64,000 bases of DNA from JAUYQR01 sp050632395 (GTDB taxonomy: Bacteria > Pseudomonadota > Alphaproteobacteria > Rhodobacterales > Rhodobacteraceae), in contig NZ_CP192600.1 of assembly GCF_050632395.1 (NCBI RefSeq), forward strand, positions 620,001 through 684,000, in the 5' to 3' direction. The translations under genes and the position numbers were made by a program. Within the stretch, counting starts at the first letter, position 1, and every line of letters starts with the position of its first letter. This document shows positions 1-7,888 of the stretch, one piece after another. The notes below the pieces were generated by a model. That model did not search any database. It was not told the DNA's origin and saw only the letters and a list, made by a program, of their open reading frames with translations.

Positions 1-83
1 GTAGACCGGGTGGGCTTTTCAGGTGGGCCATCAGCGCCGCAGGCGGCAAGGGCAAGCAAGGCGGCTATCAGCGTGAATTTCAT
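1..83 (-). CDS. Small lipoprotein, 3' end outside the window
   Basis: The reading frame begins ATG at position 83 on the minus strand, preceded by AAGGA five to eight bases upstream, and runs off the left edge after 27 codons. The product starts MKFTLIAALLALAACGADGP, a short basic-hydrophobic signal ending in a lipobox (LAAC), so it should be exported and lipid-anchored at the Cys at residue 15. It follows another tiny lipoprotein and argH on the same strand with small gaps, so the three probably form one operon. In Rhodobacteraceae, small lipoproteins between argH and lysA are common; lysA would be expected to the left, but that cannot be seen here. No function can be assigned. Confidence 0.6.
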   Translation of the reverse strand, partial: MKFTLIAALLALAACGADGPPEKPTRS

Positions 84-94
84 CGCATTGTCCT

Positions 95-247
95 TCATGG
101 GCTGTAACTGAACCGGCCGTCTCCGACACCGCCCGAGACCGAGGGCGAGATGCCTATTCCGCCCGCCCCGATGGAGATGCCCGCGTTAAGGCTCGGGTCG
201 CTGCAGGCAGCCAGGAGGAAAAGCGCAAGGAGAGTTGCAGGCTTCAT
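95..247 (-). CDS. Very small lipoprotein (50 aa)
   Basis: A 50-residue protein starting MKPATLLALFLLAACSDP. It has a signal peptide with lipobox LAAC (Cys at residue 15), followed by a glycine/serine-rich tail (GISIGAGG...SGGVGDG) without a recognisable domain. The start is 28 bases after the argH stop, and its stop lies 12 bases before the start of the next lipoprotein, which implies co-transcription. The mature part is only about 36 residues long. Proteins of this size and composition accompany argH in related genomes. The role is unknown. Confidence 0.6.
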   Translation of the reverse strand: MKPATLLALFLLAACSDPSLNAGISIGAGGIGISPSVSGGVGDGRFSYSP

Positions 248-274
248 CGTCGGGGTCCTTTTCAGGGGCGGGCG

Positions 275-1678
275 TCAGGCAAGGATATCACGCCAGCGGG
301 CGATCTGGGCGCGCACCTGATCGGGTGCCGTGCCGCCGTAAGAGGTGCGGCTGCGGACGGAATTTTCAACGCCCAGCACGTCGAACACATCGGCGCGGAT
401 GCCGGGGTGGACGGTCTGCATCTGGGCAAGCGTCAGGTCGGGCAGATCGACGCCCTCGCGTTCGGCCAGCGCGACCAAAGTGCCGGTCACGTGGTGTGCC
501 TCGCGGAACGGCAGGCCAAGTTCGCGCACCAGCCAATCGGCAAGGTCTGTCGCGGTGGAGAAACCGGATGCGGCGGCAGTTTTCAGCGTGTCGCGGTTTG
601 CGGTCATGTCGGCGACCATGCCGGTCATTGCCGCCAAGCCCAGCATCAGCGTATCGGCGGCGTCGAAGACCTGTTCCTTGTCTTCCTGCATGTCCTTGGA
701 ATAGGTCAGCGCGAGGCCTTTCATGATGGTGAAAAGCGCCACGGTGGCCCCAAGGATGCGGCCCAGTTTGGCGCGCAGAAGCTCTGCCGCGTCGGGGTTC
801 TTTTTCTGCGGCATGATCGATGAGCCGGTGGTCCAGCGGTCGGATAGACGCACGAAGCGGAACTGGGCGGAGGACCAGATCACCAGTTCTTCGGCAAAGC
901 GCGAAAGGTGCATTGCGGTGATGCTGGAAGCCGCAAGGAATTCAAGCGCGAAGTCGCGGTCGGAGACTGAGTCGAGGCTGTTGGCGGTGGGGCGGTCGAA
1001 GCCCAGGGCGGCAGCGGTCATGTGGCGGTCGATCGGGAACGAGGTGCCGGCAAGGGCCGCCGCGCCAAGGGGGCATTCGTTCATGCGTTTGCGTGCGTCG
1101 ACGAAACGCGAGCGGTCGCGGGCGAACATCTCGACATAGGCCAGCATGTGATGGCCCCATGTCACCGGCTGCGCGGTCTGGAGGTGCGTGAAGCCCGGCA
1201 TCACCCAATCGGCCCCGGCCTCGGCCTGCGCCAGAAACGCGCGCATCAGGGCGTCAAGCCCGGTGATCGCGGCATCGCACTGGTCGCGGACCCAGAGGCG
1301 GAAATCGACGGCAACCTGATCGTTGCGGCTGCGCGCGGTGTGCAGCCGCTTGCCGGCATCGCCGACGATCTCGGTCAGGCGGCTTTCGATGTTGAGGTGG
1401 ATGTCTTCCAATTCCACCCGAAACGGGAAATTCCCGGCCTCGATCTCTGACAAGACCGTGAGAAGGCCTTTCCCGATCGCTTCGGCATCCTTATTGGTCA
1501 GGATACCCGTGGCGGCCAGCATCGCCGCATGGGCCCGGCTGCCCGCGATATCCTGCGCGTAGAGCCGCTGGTCGAAGCCGATGGAGGCGTTGATCGCCTG
1601 CATGATGGCATCCGGCCCAGCGGCGAAACGCCCGCCCCACATCTGGTTGGCGGACGGGGTTTCGGGCGAAGCGGTCAT
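275..1678 (-). CDS. argH: Argininosuccinate lyase
   Basis: Last step of arginine synthesis: splits argininosuccinate into arginine and fumarate in the cytoplasm as a homotetramer. At 467 residues it has the normal length. Family marks are the N-terminal MWGGRF, the SRLTEIVGDAGKRLHTARSR stretch, GFTHLQTAQPVTWGH, and the fumarase/aspartase-superfamily signature GSSIMPQKKNPD near residues 283-294 with the catalytic serine loop. The ATG at 1678 lies only 20 bases from the preferred start of the divergent thioredoxin gene, so the two genes must share or interleave promoter DNA. Two small lipoprotein genes follow on the same strand. Confidence 0.97.
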   Translation of the reverse strand: MTASPETPSANQMWGGRFAAGPDAIMQAINASIGFDQRLYAQDIAGSRAHAAMLAATGILTNKDAEAIGKGLLTVLSEIEAGNFPFRVELEDIHLNIESRLTEIVGDAGKRLHTARSRNDQVAVDFRLWVRDQCDAAITGLDALMRAFLAQAEAGADWVMPGFTHLQTAQPVTWGHHMLAYVEMFARDRSRFVDARKRMNECPLGAAALAGTSFPIDRHMTAAALGFDRPTANSLDSVSDRDFALEFLAASSITAMHLSRFAEELVIWSSAQFRFVRLSDRWTTGSSIMPQKKNPDAAELLRAKLGRILGATVALFTIMKGLALTYSKDMQEDKEQVFDAADTLMLGLAAMTGMVADMTANRDTLKTAAASGFSTATDLADWLVRELGLPFREAHHVTGTLVALAEREGVDLPDLTLAQMQTVHPGIRADVFDVLGVENSVRSRTSYGGTAPDQVRAQIARWRDILA

Positions 1679-1697
1679 GGATGCGGCCTTGCGAGGG

Positions 1698-2243
1698 ATG
1701 ATGCTGCGGAAAACTCTGCTGGTCGTTTATACGGCCTTGGCCTTTGGTGCAAATGCGGCCGCCGCCGATGTGGCGGGCCTGCGCGACGGCGACATGAAGA
1801 AACTGGCGATCCACATGTCGCCCGCGCCGGTGCCGGATGCGGTGCTGCTGGACGCGGCTGACGGGGAACATGCGCTGGCCGACTATCACGGCAAATGGGT
1901 GGTGCTGAACTTCTGGGCCACATGGTGCGCGCCTTGCCGCAAGGAAATGCCCTCGCTTGACCGGTTGCAGGTGGCGATGCCCGAGATCGCGGTGCTGCCG
2001 GTGGCAACGGGGCGTAACGCGGTGGAAGGCATCCAGCGGTTTTATGAGGAGGCGGCGGTGGTGAAGCTGCCGGTGCTGCGCGACCCTAAATCGCAGCTTG
2101 CGCGGGCGATGGGCGTTCTGGGCCTGCCGGTGACAGTCATCCTGAACCCCGAGGGGCAGGAAGTCGCCCGGCTGATCGGTGATGCCGAGTGGGACAGCGA
2201 AAACGCGCAAGCCGTGCTGCGGGCGATGATCGCGGGGCAGTAG
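1698..2243 (+). CDS. TlpA/ResA-type thiol-disulfide oxidoreductase
   Basis: Thioredoxin-fold protein (about 181 aa) expected in the periplasm, where it would reduce disulfides, for example on apocytochromes or copper-binding cytochrome oxidase assembly proteins. Chosen start MMLRKTLLVVYTALAF gives a cleavable signal or anchor ending near GANAAAADVA. The active site is WATWCAPC (Cys77 and Cys80), followed by RKEMPSLDRLQ, and the cis-Pro loop is GLPVTVILN. An upstream in-frame ATG at 1677 would overlap the argH start codon; it gives a poorer signal peptide. The gene is divergent from argH and convergent with xth. Related genomes often keep a TlpA homologue beside argH. The exact partner is not shown by the sequence. 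Confidence 0.85.
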   Translation: MMLRKTLLVVYTALAFGANAAAADVAGLRDGDMKKLAIHMSPAPVPDAVLLDAADGEHALADYHGKWVVLNFWATWCAPCRKEMPSLDRLQVAMPEIAVLPVATGRNAVEGIQRFYEEAAVVKLPVLRDPKSQLARAMGVLGLPVTVILNPEGQEVARLIGDAEWDSENAQAVLRAMIAGQ

Positions 2244-2294
2244 TCAGCCGAGAAGGCGACAGGCGCGCCTTGTGGCGCGGTGGTCCGTGGCTGC

Positions 2295-3083
2295 CTACAG
2301 ATCGAAGGTCGCGAACACCGGGACGTGATCGGATGGCTGCTCCCAGCCGCGGACGGGGCGCAGGATGCGGCTTGAATGGGACGCCGACAGGATATCGGGC
2401 GTGGCCCAGATGTGATCCAGCCGACGGCCCTTGTCAGCGGCGTGCCAGTCGGCGGCGCGGTAGCTCCACCAGCTGTAAAGCCGCCCGTCGCGGATGTGGT
2501 CGCGCGTCACGTCCTGCCATCCGCCCGCGTCCATCACCTGACCGAAGTGTTCCACTTCGATCGGTGTGTGGCTGACGATCTTCAACAGGGCCTTGTGATC
2601 CCAGACGTCATCCTCGCGCGGGGCGATGTTCAGGTCGCCCACCAGAATGGCGCGGTCAGGGCGTTCCCAGCGGAAATGGTCGCGCATCTCGGTCAGGAAA
2701 TCGAGCTTCTGGCCGAACTTCACATTCACCTCGCGGTCGGGAATGTCACCGCCTGCGGGGACATAGACGTTGTGGATGGTGACGCCGTTTTCCAGCTGGG
2801 CCGAGACGTGGCGGGCGTGGCCAAGCTGGGCGAAATCCTTGTCGCCCGCATCGACGATCGGCAGCTTCGACAGGATCGCGACGCCGTTGTAGCCCTTTTG
2901 CCCGCGCGCCACGATGTAGCGGTAGCCAAGCGCCTGAAACTGCGCGAGCGGAATGTTTTCAACCGGGCTTTTGCATTCCTGCAGGCACAGGATGTCGGGG
3001 CTTTCCTCGGCCATCAGCCGTGCCACAAGACCTTCGCGCAGGCGGACCGAATTGATGTTCCAGGTGGCGAGGGTGAAGGGCAT
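2295..3083 (-). CDS. xth: Exodeoxyribonuclease III / AP endonuclease
   Basis: Base-excision repair enzyme of the EEP nuclease fold (262 aa). It nicks 5' to abasic sites and trims 3' ends using a divalent metal. Visible motifs are TWNINSVR near residue 7, LQECK with metal ligand Glu36, GDLNIAP, the DHIWATP segment and the C-terminal SDHVPVFATFDL with the catalytic His. The start ATG at 3083 has GGAG upstream; longer in-frame starts lack family similarity. About 150 bases upstream lies an FNR-type palindrome with a suitably spaced -10-like hexamer, suggesting oxygen-responsive control. The gene converges on the TlpA-like gene. Confidence 0.94.
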   Translation of the reverse strand: MPFTLATWNINSVRLREGLVARLMAEESPDILCLQECKSPVENIPLAQFQALGYRYIVARGQKGYNGVAILSKLPIVDAGDKDFAQLGHARHVSAQLENGVTIHNVYVPAGGDIPDREVNVKFGQKLDFLTEMRDHFRWERPDRAILVGDLNIAPREDDVWDHKALLKIVSHTPIEVEHFGQVMDAGGWQDVTRDHIRDGRLYSWWSYRAADWHAADKGRRLDHIWATPDILSASHSSRILRPVRGWEQPSDHVPVFATFDL

Positions 3084-3234
3084 GGGCAAGCTCCGGGCTG
3101 GGCCTGTCACATATGGCGCAGCGGTGGCAGATTTGGAAGCGGCGCCTGCGGGTGAAAAACAGGCCGGACGCATGGCCCGGCCCAGATTGATCAGGGAGGT
3201 GACCAACGTCTAGGCCGGATTGCGCGACCGCGAC

Positions 3235-3248
3235 TTGACTGGGATCAA
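3235..3248 (-). promoter_or_regulatory. FNR/FnrL-type box upstream of xth
   Basis: TTGACTGGGATCAA matches TTGAY-N4-RTCAA, the known FNR/FnrL recognition pattern of alphaproteobacteria, in both half sites. Read on the minus strand, a TAGACG hexamer (3212-3207) is centred about 32 bases downstream. That is the spacing expected when FNR sits at -41.5 (class II activation). The first gene downstream is xth, 152 bases away. Dnr/NnrR/CRP-family proteins bind similar sites and are alternatives. Confidence 0.5.
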
Positions 3249-3255
3249 GCAAGGT

Positions 3256-3284
3256 AAAAAAAAGGCCGGGCAAGAAGCCCGGCC
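3256..3284 (-). terminator. Intrinsic terminator of the response regulator gene
   Basis: GGCCGGGC (3264-3271) and GCCCGGCC (3277-3284) form an 8-bp GC stem with loop AAGAA. Read on the minus strand the hairpin is followed by eight T residues (3263-3256). It lies 175 bases past the response regulator stop codon. Confidence 0.8.
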
Positions 3285-3458
3285 AGGTCCAACAGGGAGG
3301 ATGCCGCGCCATAACCCCGACGCGACAAGGGGAACCGTGAGCACAACCTGTGCATGTGAAAAGGTTAACAAGGGAATCGGGCTATAATAAGCCCCGAAGC
3401 GAAAGATTTTGCGGTTGTTGCAAGACGGACCCATGCCGCCCTGCTCGCTTCGCTTGCC

Positions 3459-4145
3459 TCAGGCCACCAGACGATACCCTCCGCTTTCGGTCACAAGGAT
3501 ACGCGCGTTCGAGGGATCGGGCTCGATTTTCTGGCGCAGGCGGTAGATGTGGGTTTCCAGGGTGTGGGTGGTGACACCGGCATTGTAGCCCCAGACCTCG
3601 TGCAGAAGCACATCCCGCGCCACCACGCTCTGGCTGGCGCGGTAGAGGTATTTCAGGATGTTGGTTTCCTTTTCGGTCAGGCGGATCTTCTTTTCCTTCT
3701 CGTCGATCAGCATCTTTTGCGCCGGCTTGAAGGTGTAGGGGCCCATCTGGAACACCGCGTCTTCGGACTGTTCGTGGGTGCGCAGTTGCGCGCGGATGCG
3801 GGCCAGAAGCACCGGAAACTTGAAGGGCTTGGTCACATAGTCGTTGGCGCCCGAATCAAGGCCAAGGATCGTGTCGCTGTCGGTGTCGTGGCCGGTCAGC
3901 ATCATGATCGGGCATTTCACGCCGCCCTTGCGCATCCGGCGGCAGAGTTCGCGACCATCGGTGTCGGGCAAGCCCACGTCGAGGATTACAAGGTCGTAAA
4001 GCGCGGCCTTGGCCTTTTCCATGCCTTCGGCGCCGGTGCGGGCTTCGAAGACGTCGAAATCCTCGGTCATCACCAGTTGCTCGCTCAGCGCTTCGCGCAG
4101 GTCGTCATCATCGTCCACGAGAAGGATCTTGCGAAGTTGGGCCAT
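3459..4145 (-). CDS. OmpR/PhoB-family response regulator (orphan)
   Basis: Two-domain transcription regulator of 228 aa. The receiver (about 5-120) has the acidic pocket LLVDDDDD, phospho-acceptor Asp56 in VILDVGLPD, the switch Thr in MMLTGHD and the conserved Lys in VTKPFK. The C-terminal winged helix (about 130-228) has LTEKETNILKYL and THTLETHIYRLRQKIEP, typical of OmpR-type DNA binding. The ATG at 4145 is preceded by a perfect AGGAGG five bases away. No histidine kinase lies next to it, so its partner is elsewhere. A strong terminator follows. The regulon cannot be read from this sequence. Confidence 0.93.
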   Translation of the reverse strand: MAQLRKILLVDDDDDLREALSEQLVMTEDFDVFEARTGAEGMEKAKAALYDLVILDVGLPDTDGRELCRRMRKGGVKCPIMMLTGHDTDSDTILGLDSGANDYVTKPFKFPVLLARIRAQLRTHEQSEDAVFQMGPYTFKPAQKMLIDEKEKKIRLTEKETNILKYLYRASQSVVARDVLLHEVWGYNAGVTTHTLETHIYRLRQKIEPDPSNARILVTESGGYRLVA

Positions 4146-4294
4146 CAAAGCCTCCTGTTGCCTTCGCTGTGAGATGCGCCTCGATCACGAAGCGCGCAAG
4201 ATTTGCGACGAATTCCTCACGCGGACGTGTCGGTCTGGCGGTGAATGTTTCAATTCCTTCGGGCGAAGGCTACAGAAGGGCGCAGGAGAGACGC

Positions 4295-5383
4295 ATGACC
4301 CTTGCCCTGAGCATCATCGAACGGCTGACCCGCGCGCGGGGCGACCTGCGCATGGGTGTGCCGGTTGTGCTGTCCGGCGGTGGCGAAGCGGCGCTGGTGG
4401 TGGCGGTCGAGGCGCTGGATGCAGCGCGGCTGGCCGACCTGCGGGGGTTCGGCGCGCCGGTTCTGGCGTTGACGGCACGGCGGGCCGAAACACTGAAAGC
4501 CCGCGCCTATGACGGTGATCTGGCGCGGATCGCCCTGCCAGCCGATGCGGGGCTGGAATGGGTGCGCGCGCTGGCCGATCCGGCGGATGACCTGCGGGTG
4601 CCGATGAAGGGGCCGCTGCAATCGCTGCGCGACGGTCGGGCAGACCTGCACCGTGCCGCGCTGGCCCTGGCGAAATCGGCGCACCTGTTGCCGGCGGCGC
4701 TGCTGGTGCCGGTGGCCGGTGCGGTGCCGCTGGCGGCGGCCAACGGGCTGACCCTCTTGACCCTGGAGGAGGTGGGGAAGGCCCTTTTGGCACTGTCACC
4801 GCTGGCCGAGGTGGTTTCGGCGCGGGTGCCGCTGGCGGCGGCAGAGGCCGGCCGCGTGCATATCTTCCGCCCCGAGGATGGCACCGAGGAGCATTACGCG
4901 ATCGAAATCGGCAAGCCCGACCGCAGCAAGCCGGTGCTGGCGCGCATCCATTCCGCCTGCTTTACCGGCGATGTTCTGGGCAGCCTGAAATGCGATTGCG
5001 GGCCGCAGTTGAAGGCCGCGTTGCAGCAGATGGGGGCGGAAGGCGCGGGGGTGCTTTTGTACCTGAACCAGGAAGGGCGCGGCATTGGCCTTGCCAACAA
5101 GATGCGCGCCTATTCATTGCAGGATCAAGGGTTTGACACGGTCGAGGCGAACCATCGGCTGGGGTTCGAGGACGACGAGCGCGATTTTCGGATCGGTGCC
5201 GACATCCTGCGACGTATGGGGTTTTCGCAGGTGCGGCTGATGACGAACAACCCGAAGAAGATCGCGATGATGGAAGGCTGCGGGCTGACCGTTACCGAAC
5301 GAGTGCCCTTGCATGTGGGCCAGACCGCGCAGAACCGGGGGTATCTGGCGACCAAGGCCGCGAAATCGGGGCATCTGCCGTGA
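4295..5383 (+). CDS. ribA: GTP cyclohydrolase II with a non-canonical N-terminal domain
   Basis: First committed step of riboflavin synthesis: GTP to diaminohydroxy-ribosylaminopyrimidine phosphate, formate and pyrophosphate. The C-terminal half (about 190-362) is a complete RibA: zinc ligands Cys222, Cys233 and Cys235 in CFTGDVLGS-LKCDCG, the YLNQEGRGIGL loop, AYSLQDQGFDTVEAN and RDFRIGADILRRMG. The first 190 residues (RGDLRMGVPVVL...LPAALLVPV) lie where bifunctional RibBA carries DHBP synthase, but they lack its acidic-loop signature and look like a degenerate relative. Start ATG 4295 has GGAGAG upstream. The stop overlaps the next gene's GTG by four bases, so the pair is translationally coupled. 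Confidence 0.93.
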   Translation: MTLALSIIERLTRARGDLRMGVPVVLSGGGEAALVVAVEALDAARLADLRGFGAPVLALTARRAETLKARAYDGDLARIALPADAGLEWVRALADPADDLRVPMKGPLQSLRDGRADLHRAALALAKSAHLLPAALLVPVAGAVPLAAANGLTLLTLEEVGKALLALSPLAEVVSARVPLAAAEAGRVHIFRPEDGTEEHYAIEIGKPDRSKPVLARIHSACFTGDVLGSLKCDCGPQLKAALQQMGAEGAGVLLYLNQEGRGIGLANKMRAYSLQDQGFDTVEANHRLGFEDDERDFRIGADILRRMGFSQVRLMTNNPKKIAMMEGCGLTVTERVPLHVGQTAQNRGYLATKAAKSGHLP

Positions 5384-5877
5384 CGCCTGATGATCTGGTG
5401 GTGACGCGCTGGGGGTTGCGGTTCCGGGGGCGGCAATTTCCCTGCGTGTTGGGGCGCGGTGGCGTGACGGACCGCAAGCGCGAGGGCGACGGTGCCACGC
5501 CCCTTGGCACGCACCGGATCGTGGGGATGCTTTACCGCCCCGACCGGATGGCCCAGCCTGCCGACTGGGCGGTCCCGATCGGGCCGTTCGATCTCTGGTC
5601 CGATGATCCGCGCGACGAGGATTACAACCTGATGGTCCGCGCCCCGCACCGTTTCAGCCACGAAGCGTTGCACCGTGCCGACCCGATGTATGACATGATC
5701 CTGATCACCGACTGGAACTGGCCCGATGCCGTGCCAGGCCGGGGCTCGGCGATCTTTGTTCACGCGTGGCGCAGGCCACACGCGCGCACGGCGGGTTGCG
5801 TCGCGCTGGCAGCCCGCGACCTGCGCTGGATCGCACCGCGCATCAAGCATCGCAGCCGCCTGATCATTCAGGGCTGA
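5380..5877 (+). CDS. L,D-transpeptidase (YkuD) family protein
   Basis: A 165-residue YkuD-fold protein. The catalytic stretch HAWRRPHARTAGCVAL (about 128-143) carries the His and the nucleophilic Cys of the H-x(n)-[ST]-x-GC motif, and REGDGATPLGTHRI near residue 34 is the conserved N-terminal strand motif. Known family members cross-link or modify peptidoglycan, or attach lipoproteins to it. No signal peptide is visible, as is usual for this short subfamily next to ribA in Rhodobacteraceae, so its location is uncertain. The GTG start overlaps the ribA stop (GTGA), which fixes the start and implies translational coupling. Confidence 0.85.
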   Translation: MTPDDLVVTRWGLRFRGRQFPCVLGRGGVTDRKREGDGATPLGTHRIVGMLYRPDRMAQPADWAVPIGPFDLWSDDPRDEDYNLMVRAPHRFSHEALHRADPMYDMILITDWNWPDAVPGRGSAIFVHAWRRPHARTAGCVALAARDLRWIAPRIKHRSRLIIQG

Positions 5878-5936
5878 CCCCTTCCCAAAACGCTTTGGAC
5901 CGCATAATCTGCCCCCGTCAAAGGGAGGACACCTGC

Positions 5937-7823
5937 ATGGCCAGACCGCCGTCCACAGTGGATGACGAGATTTTCGATTTGCGTCTGGCACGCTCGGCGC
6001 CCGATCTGTGGCCGATGCTGGACGCGATCTATGGCCACCGCGAGGATTACGCCGATTTCCGCGCCGCGTTGTTGAAGGTGCTGAAGAAGGGCTGGAAGGA
6101 CCGCCCCGCCGACCTGAAATCGCTGGATCTGAAGCGCGATCTGGAGCCGGACTGGTTTCAGCGGCCCGACATGGCCGGGTATGTGTTCTACATCGACCGC
6201 TTTGCCGGCACACTGCGCGGCATCCTCGACAAGCTGGATTATCTTGAGGATCTGGGCATCACCTATGTCCACCTGATGCCCTGCCTCAAGCCGCGCCCCG
6301 GTGACAGCGACGGCGGCTATTCGGTGATGGACTACCGCCAGATCAACCCGGCCTACGGCACGATGGAAGATTTCGAGGCGGTCAGTGCCGCACTTCGGGC
6401 GCGGGGCATTTCGCTTTGCATCGACCTTGTGCTGAACCACACAGCCAAGGAACATGCTTGGGCCAAGAAGGCGGCCAAGGGCGATGCTACCTATCAGGAA
6501 TACTACCTGATGTTCGACACGCCCGACGTGCCGCGCCGCTACGAGCAATCGCTGGTCGAGGTGTTTCCCGACAACGCGCCGGGCAATTTCACCTATTACC
6601 CCGGCATCGGGAAATGGGTCTGGACCACGTTCAACGAACACCAGTGGGATCTGAACTGGGCCAACCCGACGGTGTTTCTGGAAATCGTCGAGATCATGCT
6701 GTTCCTTGCCAACCGGGGCGTCGATGTGTTGCGGCTGGATGCGGTGGCGTTCATGTGGAAGCGGATGGGCACGCGCTGCCAGTCGGAACCAGAGGTTCAC
6801 ATGCTGCTGCAGGCGCTGCGGGCCTGTTCGCGGATTGCCTCGGCTGCCGTGCTGCATCTGGAGGAGGCAATCGTCGCGCCGGCGGAAATGCTGCCCTATC
6901 TTGGGCGCGGCAGGCATGACGGGCGCGAGGGCAACCTCGCCTATCACAACAGCCTTATGGTGCAGTTCTGGGGGGCGCTGGCGACGCGGGATACCCGTTT
7001 GATGACGCATGTGCTGGGCACGCATTTCCCGGACCGGCTGACCAATGCGACCTATGCCACCTACATCCGCTGCCACGATGATATCGGCTGGGCGATCACC
7101 GATGAGGATGCGGCGGCGGTGGGGGCGACGGGGCATGGGCACCGCAACTTCCTGTCGGATTTCTACGAGGGCAGTTTCCCCGGCACCTTTGCCAAGGGTG
7201 CGCTCTTTCAGGTGAACGAGGCGACGGGGGACAAGCGGATTTCCGGCACCTTCGCCTCGCTTGCAGGGTTGGAGCAGGCAGTTGAGGCGGGCGACGCGGC
7301 GGGGGTGGAGGCGGCGGTGCAGCGCATCCTGATGGGGCATGCGTTGATCGCTTCCTACGGGGGCATTCCGCTGATCTACATGGGCGACGAGTTGGCGCTG
7401 ACCAATGACTACGGGTATCTTCAGGTGCCCGAGCATGCCCATGACAGCCGGTGGATTCATCGGCCGGTGATGGACTGGGCGGTGGCGGGGCATCGGCATG
7501 ACGGGGCCAGCCCCGGCGCGCGGGTGTTCTGGGGGACGAAGGCCATTCTTGCGCGGCGGCGGGCGGTATCGGCGCTGCATGGGTGCGTGCCGGTGAAGGT
7601 GGTCAGCGCGGGGGTGGACGGGGTGTTCGCGTTCCTGCGGGCGGCGCCGACGGGGGTGGTGCTGTGCCTGTTCAACTTTACCGAAGGGTGGCGGCGGGTG
7701 CCGGAGGCTTGGGTGCGGGGGGTGGGGGTCACGCAGATGCATGACCTTTTGTCGGACCACCCGGTGGAGGTTTTTGACGGGCACGTGGCCCTGCCGCCTT
7801 ATGCGAGGGTGTGGCTGGCCTGA
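5937..7823 (+). CDS. Amylosucrase (GH13 family)
   Basis: A 628-residue GH13 enzyme, predicted to use sucrose as glucosyl donor to extend alpha-1,4-glucan and release fructose. Catalytic residues are visible: nucleophile Asp268 in LRLDAVAF, acid/base Glu310 in LEEAI, and transition-state Asp381 in RCHDDIGW. The stretches WTTFNEHQWDLNWANP and MGDELALTNDYGY are amylosucrase-specific rather than generic alpha-amylase. Length agrees with the Neisseria enzyme (about 636 aa). No signal peptide, so cytoplasmic. The start ATG has AAGGGAGGA seven bases upstream. No sucrose transport or glycogen gene lies nearby, so sucrose or glycogen functions must be encoded elsewhere. A palindromic repeat follows six bases past the stop. 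Confidence 0.9.
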   Translation: MARPPSTVDDEIFDLRLARSAPDLWPMLDAIYGHREDYADFRAALLKVLKKGWKDRPADLKSLDLKRDLEPDWFQRPDMAGYVFYIDRFAGTLRGILDKLDYLEDLGITYVHLMPCLKPRPGDSDGGYSVMDYRQINPAYGTMEDFEAVSAALRARGISLCIDLVLNHTAKEHAWAKKAAKGDATYQEYYLMFDTPDVPRRYEQSLVEVFPDNAPGNFTYYPGIGKWVWTTFNEHQWDLNWANPTVFLEIVEIMLFLANRGVDVLRLDAVAFMWKRMGTRCQSEPEVHMLLQALRACSRIASAAVLHLEEAIVAPAEMLPYLGRGRHDGREGNLAYHNSLMVQFWGALATRDTRLMTHVLGTHFPDRLTNATYATYIRCHDDIGWAITDEDAAAVGATGHGHRNFLSDFYEGSFPGTFAKGALFQVNEATGDKRISGTFASLAGLEQAVEAGDAAGVEAAVQRILMGHALIASYGGIPLIYMGDELALTNDYGYLQVPEHAHDSRWIHRPVMDWAVAGHRHDGASPGARVFWGTKAILARRRAVSALHGCVPVKVVSAGVDGVFAFLRAAPTGVVLCLFNFTEGWRRVPEAWVRGVGVTQMHDLLSDHPVEVFDGHVALPPYARVWLA

Positions 7824-7828
7824 GGGGG

Positions 7829-7872
7829 GTGTCCCACGGTGGGACACATTTGCGGGCTTATTGATTTCAAGG
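7829..7872 (+). repeat. Post-stop palindromic element, copy 1
   Basis: GTGTCCCAC-G-GTGGGACAC (7829-7847) is a perfect palindrome with 9-base arms, beginning six bases after the amylosucrase stop. It is followed by the box TTGATTTCAAGG (7861-7872). The same palindrome and a similar box occur at 54212 and, on the other strand, at 44220. The stem could end or stabilise transcripts, but no T-run follows directly, so it is not a standard intrinsic terminator. Confidence 0.75.
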
Positions 7873-7888
7873 GGTTGCGGCCACGAAT

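Larger units (their letters stand above)
3084..3458. other. Intergenic region with regulatory sites
   Basis: This 375-base stretch has no convincing gene. It holds an FNR/FnrL-type box (3235-3248), an intrinsic terminator for the response regulator gene (3256-3284), and an AT-rich patch GGGCTATAATAAGCCC (about 3382-3397) that is both a short hairpin and contains a TATAAT-like hexamer. A 74-codon open frame on the minus strand (3210-3434) crosses the terminator hairpin and has no recognisable composition, so it was not called. Confidence 0.5.

Noticed and set aside
3210..3434. Minus-strand 74-codon frame in the xth upstream gap
   Set aside because: It runs through the response regulator terminator and lacks an RBS.
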